Positions 32,613-35,281 of a DNA stretch of 35,281 bases are shown here, piece after piece; position 1 is the stretch's first letter; each line of letters opens with the position of its first letter. The stretch is from QHBQ01 sp038230695 (GTDB lineage Bacteria; Chloroflexota; Chloroflexia; QHBQ01). The notes below the pieces were generated by a model that did not search any database, was not told the origin of the DNA, and saw only the letters and a program-made list of their open reading frames with translations. The stretch lies in assembly GCA_038230695.1 (NCBI GenBank), contig JBBRMT010000016.1, positions 1 through 35,281 of the forward strand, read 5' to 3'. The position numbers and the translations under genes were made by a program.

Positions 32613-33286
32613 CTCAAATACTGTCGGTCAATGCCCAGCAGCAGGCGGGCGCTGGTGGCGATAATGCCGAGCGACGCGCCGAGGGCGATGCCACGGATGG
32701 CCGCCAGCGCGGGATATTGCACAATCCAATCTTTGATCGCCGCCATCCAGTTTAGCTGGTCGATCTGGAAGACGGGAGCTTGCCCCAGAATGACGATCAG
32801 GGCGACGATGGTCAGGATTGCCATCTCCACCGTGCGGGCGCGTAGGGCGCGAAAGGCGGCGGCGGCGATGAAGAAGGCCAGCAGGCTGTAGAAGGTGCTA
32901 GCCAGCGGTTGGTAGACGTAGTTGAAAATGTCGGTAGCCCCCACGCTGTTCGGCCCGCTGCCGCCAACTACTGCGCCCACCACGATCGTTATCCCCGCAC
33001 TGGCTAGCAGCACGATGCTGTAAGGCCAGTTGCGCTCCTGCCGCTGCACTCGACCGAGGTGAACGCGCATCAGATTGCCGAGACCGAGCAGCAGGGCAAA
33101 GCCGGTCAGCAGGGCGGCGAGGGCGGGCAGGTAGATACCCGCCCGGTAAGCAACCGAGCCTTGCGGGTTGTCAGTGGTTGGCCCCTGCGCGGTAATGAAG
33201 AAGGTGGCAAAGACGATGATCGCAGTGACGTATATGATCGCCGAGGTGGCAGTATAACCGAAGTCGAAGCCAGGGCGACGACGCAT
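32609..33286 (-). CDS. Six-TM membrane protein of the DUF6754-like operon
   Basis: This 225-residue protein has about six membrane segments. It starts MRRRPGFDFGYTATSAIIYV; the first segment is near residues 13-32. A polar outside loop (about 35-48, QGPTTDNPQGS) follows. A basic cytoplasmic loop (HLGRVQRQERNW) lies near residues 76-87. AAGGAG lies eight bases before the ATG at 33286, inside the end of the upstream gene. No catalytic motif and no family can be named. Its stop lies in a heptad array. Together with the two neighbouring membrane proteins it would form the membrane part of the operon's complex. Confidence 0.65.
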   Translation of the reverse strand: MRRRPGFDFGYTATSAIIYVTAIIVFATFFITAQGPTTDNPQGSVAYRAGIYLPALAALLTGFALLLGLGNLMRVHLGRVQRQERNWPYSIVLLASAGITIVVGAVVGGSGPNSVGATDIFNYVYQPLASTFYSLLAFFIAAAAFRALRARTVEMAILTIVALIVILGQAPVFQIDQLNWMAAIKDWIVQYPALAAIRGIALGASLGIIATSARLLLGIDRQYLS

Positions 33287-33298
33287 GGGCTGGTCTCC

Positions 33299-34177
33299 TT
33301 ACCCTTCTTGTCCTCTCCCCATTAGTAGGAGAGGCAAGGGGAGGGCTAATAAGCGCGAAAAGATAAACTTCAGCCAGCTTGGTTCCAGGTTTGCCAACGC
33401 TACCCCGACGATGATGGCGATGATTAGCACGATACGCAAGACATCCTGGGCATTGAGCGAGGCGACATGGCTGGGGCGTTGTTGCAAATATGCGCCGCCC
33501 GCAAAGATCTCCTCACCGATTAGCACCTGCTCAGGGTCGGCGGTGGTCAGCATCAGCGGGATGGCGCTAGCCTGGGTGCTGCCTACGATCTGGTTCGCGC
33601 CGCTATGCACCGCAGTCTCACCCAGCAGCAGGTACTCTGCGGCGAAGTAGCCAACCGCGATATTCAACTCGGTGTCCTCGTGTTCGACCACATCAGCCGC
33701 GCCCACCAGGTAGGGCAGACTATCATTCATGCTCTGGGTGACAAAGCGGGTCTCATCAGGGTTGTAGTCGGCCAATCGCCCGGCGTTGGCATAGCCCCGC
33801 GATGCCACGTTATCGGCCACCGCATATGTTACCGCTCCGTTGGTGGTAGTCACTAGCCGCGCCCCGCTCTGAGCCGCCTGCCGCGCCACCGCCTCGCCAA
33901 TGGTCAGCCCTGCCAGGGTCTCGACCGGATGCAACCCCTGAGCCAGATCGCCAGAGCCGGGGCTGAAGTGTACCCCTTTGCCCAACTCGGCGGCACGGCC
34001 AATTGCGCCTCTGATGCGCTGGTAAGGTGGCAGGTTGCGTAGCGGCCACAGCTTGCGAGTGCGTGACACGCCCAGAAAAAACAGGAAGAAAAGCAAGAAA
34101 ACAGCAAGAATAGCGAAGATTACAATCTCGCTGTTGCCATAAACGAAGGTGAAGAACTGGTTGGCGCGGCTATCCAT
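33299..34177 (-). CDS. Membrane-anchored DUF6754-like protein
   Basis: This 292-residue protein has a membrane segment at about residues 15-33, a large soluble middle and a C-terminal membrane segment at about 257-275. The middle contains GKGVHFSPGSGDL, TLAGLTIGEAVARQAAQSGARLVTTT, AVGYFAAEYLLLGETAV and EQVLIGEEIFAGGAYL. This pattern recalls what I remember as DUF6754 in Chloroflexota; I have not verified the name. I chose ATG 34177 (MDSRANQFF), with GGGGAG about ten bases upstream. The last dozen residues are encoded by a CTCTCCCC palindrome and may not be native. The ATG starts one base after the upstream stop. Confidence 0.7.
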   Translation of the reverse strand: MDSRANQFFTFVYGNSEIVIFAILAVFLLFFLFFLGVSRTRKLWPLRNLPPYQRIRGAIGRAAELGKGVHFSPGSGDLAQGLHPVETLAGLTIGEAVARQAAQSGARLVTTTNGAVTYAVADNVASRGYANAGRLADYNPDETRFVTQSMNDSLPYLVGAADVVEHEDTELNIAVGYFAAEYLLLGETAVHSGANQIVGSTQASAIPLMLTTADPEQVLIGEEIFAGGAYLQQRPSHVASLNAQDVLRIVLIIAIIVGVALANLEPSWLKFIFSRLLALPLPLLLMGRGQEG

Positions 34178-34178
34178 A

Positions 34179-34496
34179 CTATCGCTTCTCCCCCTGCTCG
34201 ATGCGGGTGGTGAGGTGTTCAAGCGCGGCGGGGTTCTCCAGCAAGTGGGCTAGAGTGTCAGCCCGTGCCGCCAACGGCTTGCCGGTGGCCGCCCCAAGCA
34301 TCCGCAGCAAGGGATTGCCAACGTAGAGCAACTGCGCTCCGAAGAAGCCGAGCGGCTTACCCATCGCCAACAGCAACAGCGCGGGCGCGTTCATCCCCCA
34401 GCGATCCACGCTGGTTGCCACCTTGTCTGATGCCGCAATATCGGCGGCGCTAACCGGCTCATTAGTCTGCTGCTTGTCTGCTTGTTTGCCGCGCAT
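34179..34496 (-). CDS. Small leading protein of the DUF6754-like operon
   Basis: This protein of about 105 residues starts with MRGKQADKQQTNEPVSAADI, which is polar and probably disordered. A hydrophobic stretch (about residues 35-60) could enter the membrane, and it ends with a helical segment (ADTLAHLLENPAALEHL). I chose ATG 34496 because the promoter's -10 at 34561-34556 lies inside the longer frame. One base separates the stop from the next start, so it is cotranscribed with the operon. No family is recognised. Confidence 0.55.
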   Translation of the reverse strand: MRGKQADKQQTNEPVSAADIAASDKVATSVDRWGMNAPALLLLAMGKPLGFFGAQLLYVGNPLLRMLGAATGKPLAARADTLAHLLENPAALEHLTTRIEQGEKR

Positions 34497-34555
34497 TGCC
34501 CCACCCCGTATCCGAGCCAACCCCAACAGATTAGAACATGGTCTGCGTTGCGTAT

Positions 34556-34584
34556 AGTATATTACCATCGCAACGTTACGTCAA
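34556..34584 (-). promoter_or_regulatory. Promoter of the DUF6754/MutL-like operon
   Basis: On the minus strand TTGACG (34584-34579) and TATACT (34561-34556) are 17 bp apart. Each differs from consensus at one base. The predicted start of transcription (about 34549) lies roughly 50 bases before ATG 34496. Confidence 0.75.
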
Positions 34585-34853
34585 GTACCTTACCCACAAA
34601 TTGGGCAAAATTGCCCAGATTATGTCAAGATAGTGGGTTTGTTGCATGAGGTAAGAGGCATGAGTGCCGCATAAACGAAGTTTTGATGCTGGGATGAGGT
34701 TTCCCCTCCCATCGGGAGGGGTAGGGGAGGGTGCGTGCAGCGCGACTCGGACCCACCTCCATCCTCTCTCACTGGGAAGGGAGAACATCAATACTTTGGT
34801 TATCGGTAATGAGTGGCAAGTTGCTGCTTAACGTTCGCTCATTTCCAGTCCAC
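34569..34853. other. Intergenic region with CCCCTCCC palindrome
   Basis: Apart from the -35 box, the region upstream of the operon contains TTTCCCCTCCCATCGGGAGGGG (about 34701-34722) and a TAGGGGAGGG remnant. I see no gene. Confidence 0.5.
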
Positions 34854-34895
34854 ATTCTACCCTCTACCTGCTACCTGCTACCTTCTGCCTTTACA
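34854..34895 (-). repeat. Degenerate heptad array overlapping a stop codon
   Basis: Diverged 7-mers (ATTCTAC, CCTCTAC, CTGCTAC twice, CTTCTGC, CTTTACA in plus orientation) start at the stop codon (34891-34893) of the last gene and run downstream of it. Confidence 0.7.
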
Positions 34896-35281
34896 CATCC
34901 AGCGGCAGGTGGGCAGCGACGGCGGCTTCGAGGTCGGTGGGGGGTAGTTTGCCGTAAGGGAGGAAGACGGCGCGGTAGTTGTTGAGCGTGGGTACACGCC
35001 CGTCGCGGCGGCTATATGCGCTCAGTTCGATGCCGCCAGGTTGCAGGCGATAAACCTTGAAGCTATCCCAGGGGCGAAAGCGGCTGTCCAGCCCCTGACC
35101 CCAACGCACCCCCGCCGCATTGATGCGATAGCGCACCGGAAGCAGGTAGGGCAGCAGCACGTAGAGGGCATAAGCAAGGGTGAGCAAGGTGGCGACAACA
35201 GTGGGCAGGTTCGCCAGCAGCAGGAGCAGCAACACAATGCCCACACTGAGCGCCACCAGCACGGTGCGCTGCACGGTCTGC
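34891..35281 (-). CDS. Membrane protein with bacterial PH-like domain, partial (N-terminus outside window)
   Basis: The frame is open at the window edge, so the start is not shown; GTG 35274 is possible but the frame continues upstream of it. About 130 residues are present. Two membrane segments (ALSVGIVLLLLLLANLPTV and TLLTLAYALYVLLPYLLPV) are followed by a soluble part with YRINAAGVRWG and RPWDSFKVYRLQPGGIELSA. This resembles the membrane-hairpin plus bacterial-PH layout (YdbS/DUF304 style). The role is unknown. It is transcribed toward the operon but has its own stop-proximal heptad array between. Confidence 0.55.
   Translation of the reverse strand, partial: QTVQRTVLVALSVGIVLLLLLLANLPTVVATLLTLAYALYVLLPYLLPVRYRINAAGVRWGQGLDSRFRPWDSFKVYRLQPGGIELSAYSRRDGRVPTLNNYRAVFLPYGKLPPTDLEAAVAAHLPLDV

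Overview
The window looks like a GC-rich bacterial chromosome, most likely a filamentous Chloroflexota (Chloroflexales / Herpetosiphonales / Kouleothrix type). The pointers are: a GT39-like membrane glycosyltransferase, a GH57 hydrolase and a TolB-type beta-propeller protein of familiar Chloroflexota style; several TTG starts; and many short intergenic palindromes of the type GTAGGGGCG...CGCCC(C)TAC, TATACCAATT and CCCCTCCC...GGGAGGGG, mixed with heptanucleotide tandem arrays. The taxon is inferred; no marker was searched.

Layout. 1-465 (-) is the start of a secreted or anchored protein cut by the window edge. 738-6767 (+) holds a GT39-like membrane transferase, an alkaline-phosphatase-superfamily phosphodiesterase, a type II NADH dehydrogenase-like flavoprotein and a polytopic membrane protein. 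7140-8789 (-) is a beta-class DNA methyltransferase with a nuclease-like C-terminal domain, bracketed by three related hairpins. 8874-11246 (-) is a two-gene glycosyltransferase operon, divergent from a GH57 glycoside hydrolase (11521-13848, +). A further GT4 transferase (14384-15691) and a hybrid GAF-GAF histidine kinase with an overlapping small membrane protein (15879-18547) follow. topA (18682-21147) carries a Lys/Thr tail at its N-terminus and converges on a lipoprotein gene. An ArsR-type regulator (22498-23112) precedes a secreted beta-propeller protein (23360-25204) with a perfect 17-bp-stem terminator.

The last 9 kb (34496 down to 25391, minus strand) is the most interesting block. 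Seven tightly packed genes follow one good sigma70-type promoter (TTGACG-N17-TATACT): a small protein, a DUF6754-like membrane-anchored protein, two polytopic membrane proteins, a 912-residue zinc-ribbon membrane protein with a long disordered region, a MutL/ASKHA-type ATPase-like protein, and a KOW-like accessory protein. The 912-residue protein and the ATPase-like protein share a repeated Pro-x-Trp-Leu motif (10 and 3 copies). No enzyme partner is encoded nearby, so I read this as an undescribed envelope complex held together by short linear motifs.

A second theme is the relation of repeats to genes. Heptad arrays of unrelated unit sequence sit on or a few bases after stop codons, or directly against a start codon. 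Other copies, and GTAGGGGCG or CCCCTCCC palindromes, lie in frame inside the GT39 and GH57 genes, where they encode low-complexity inserts.
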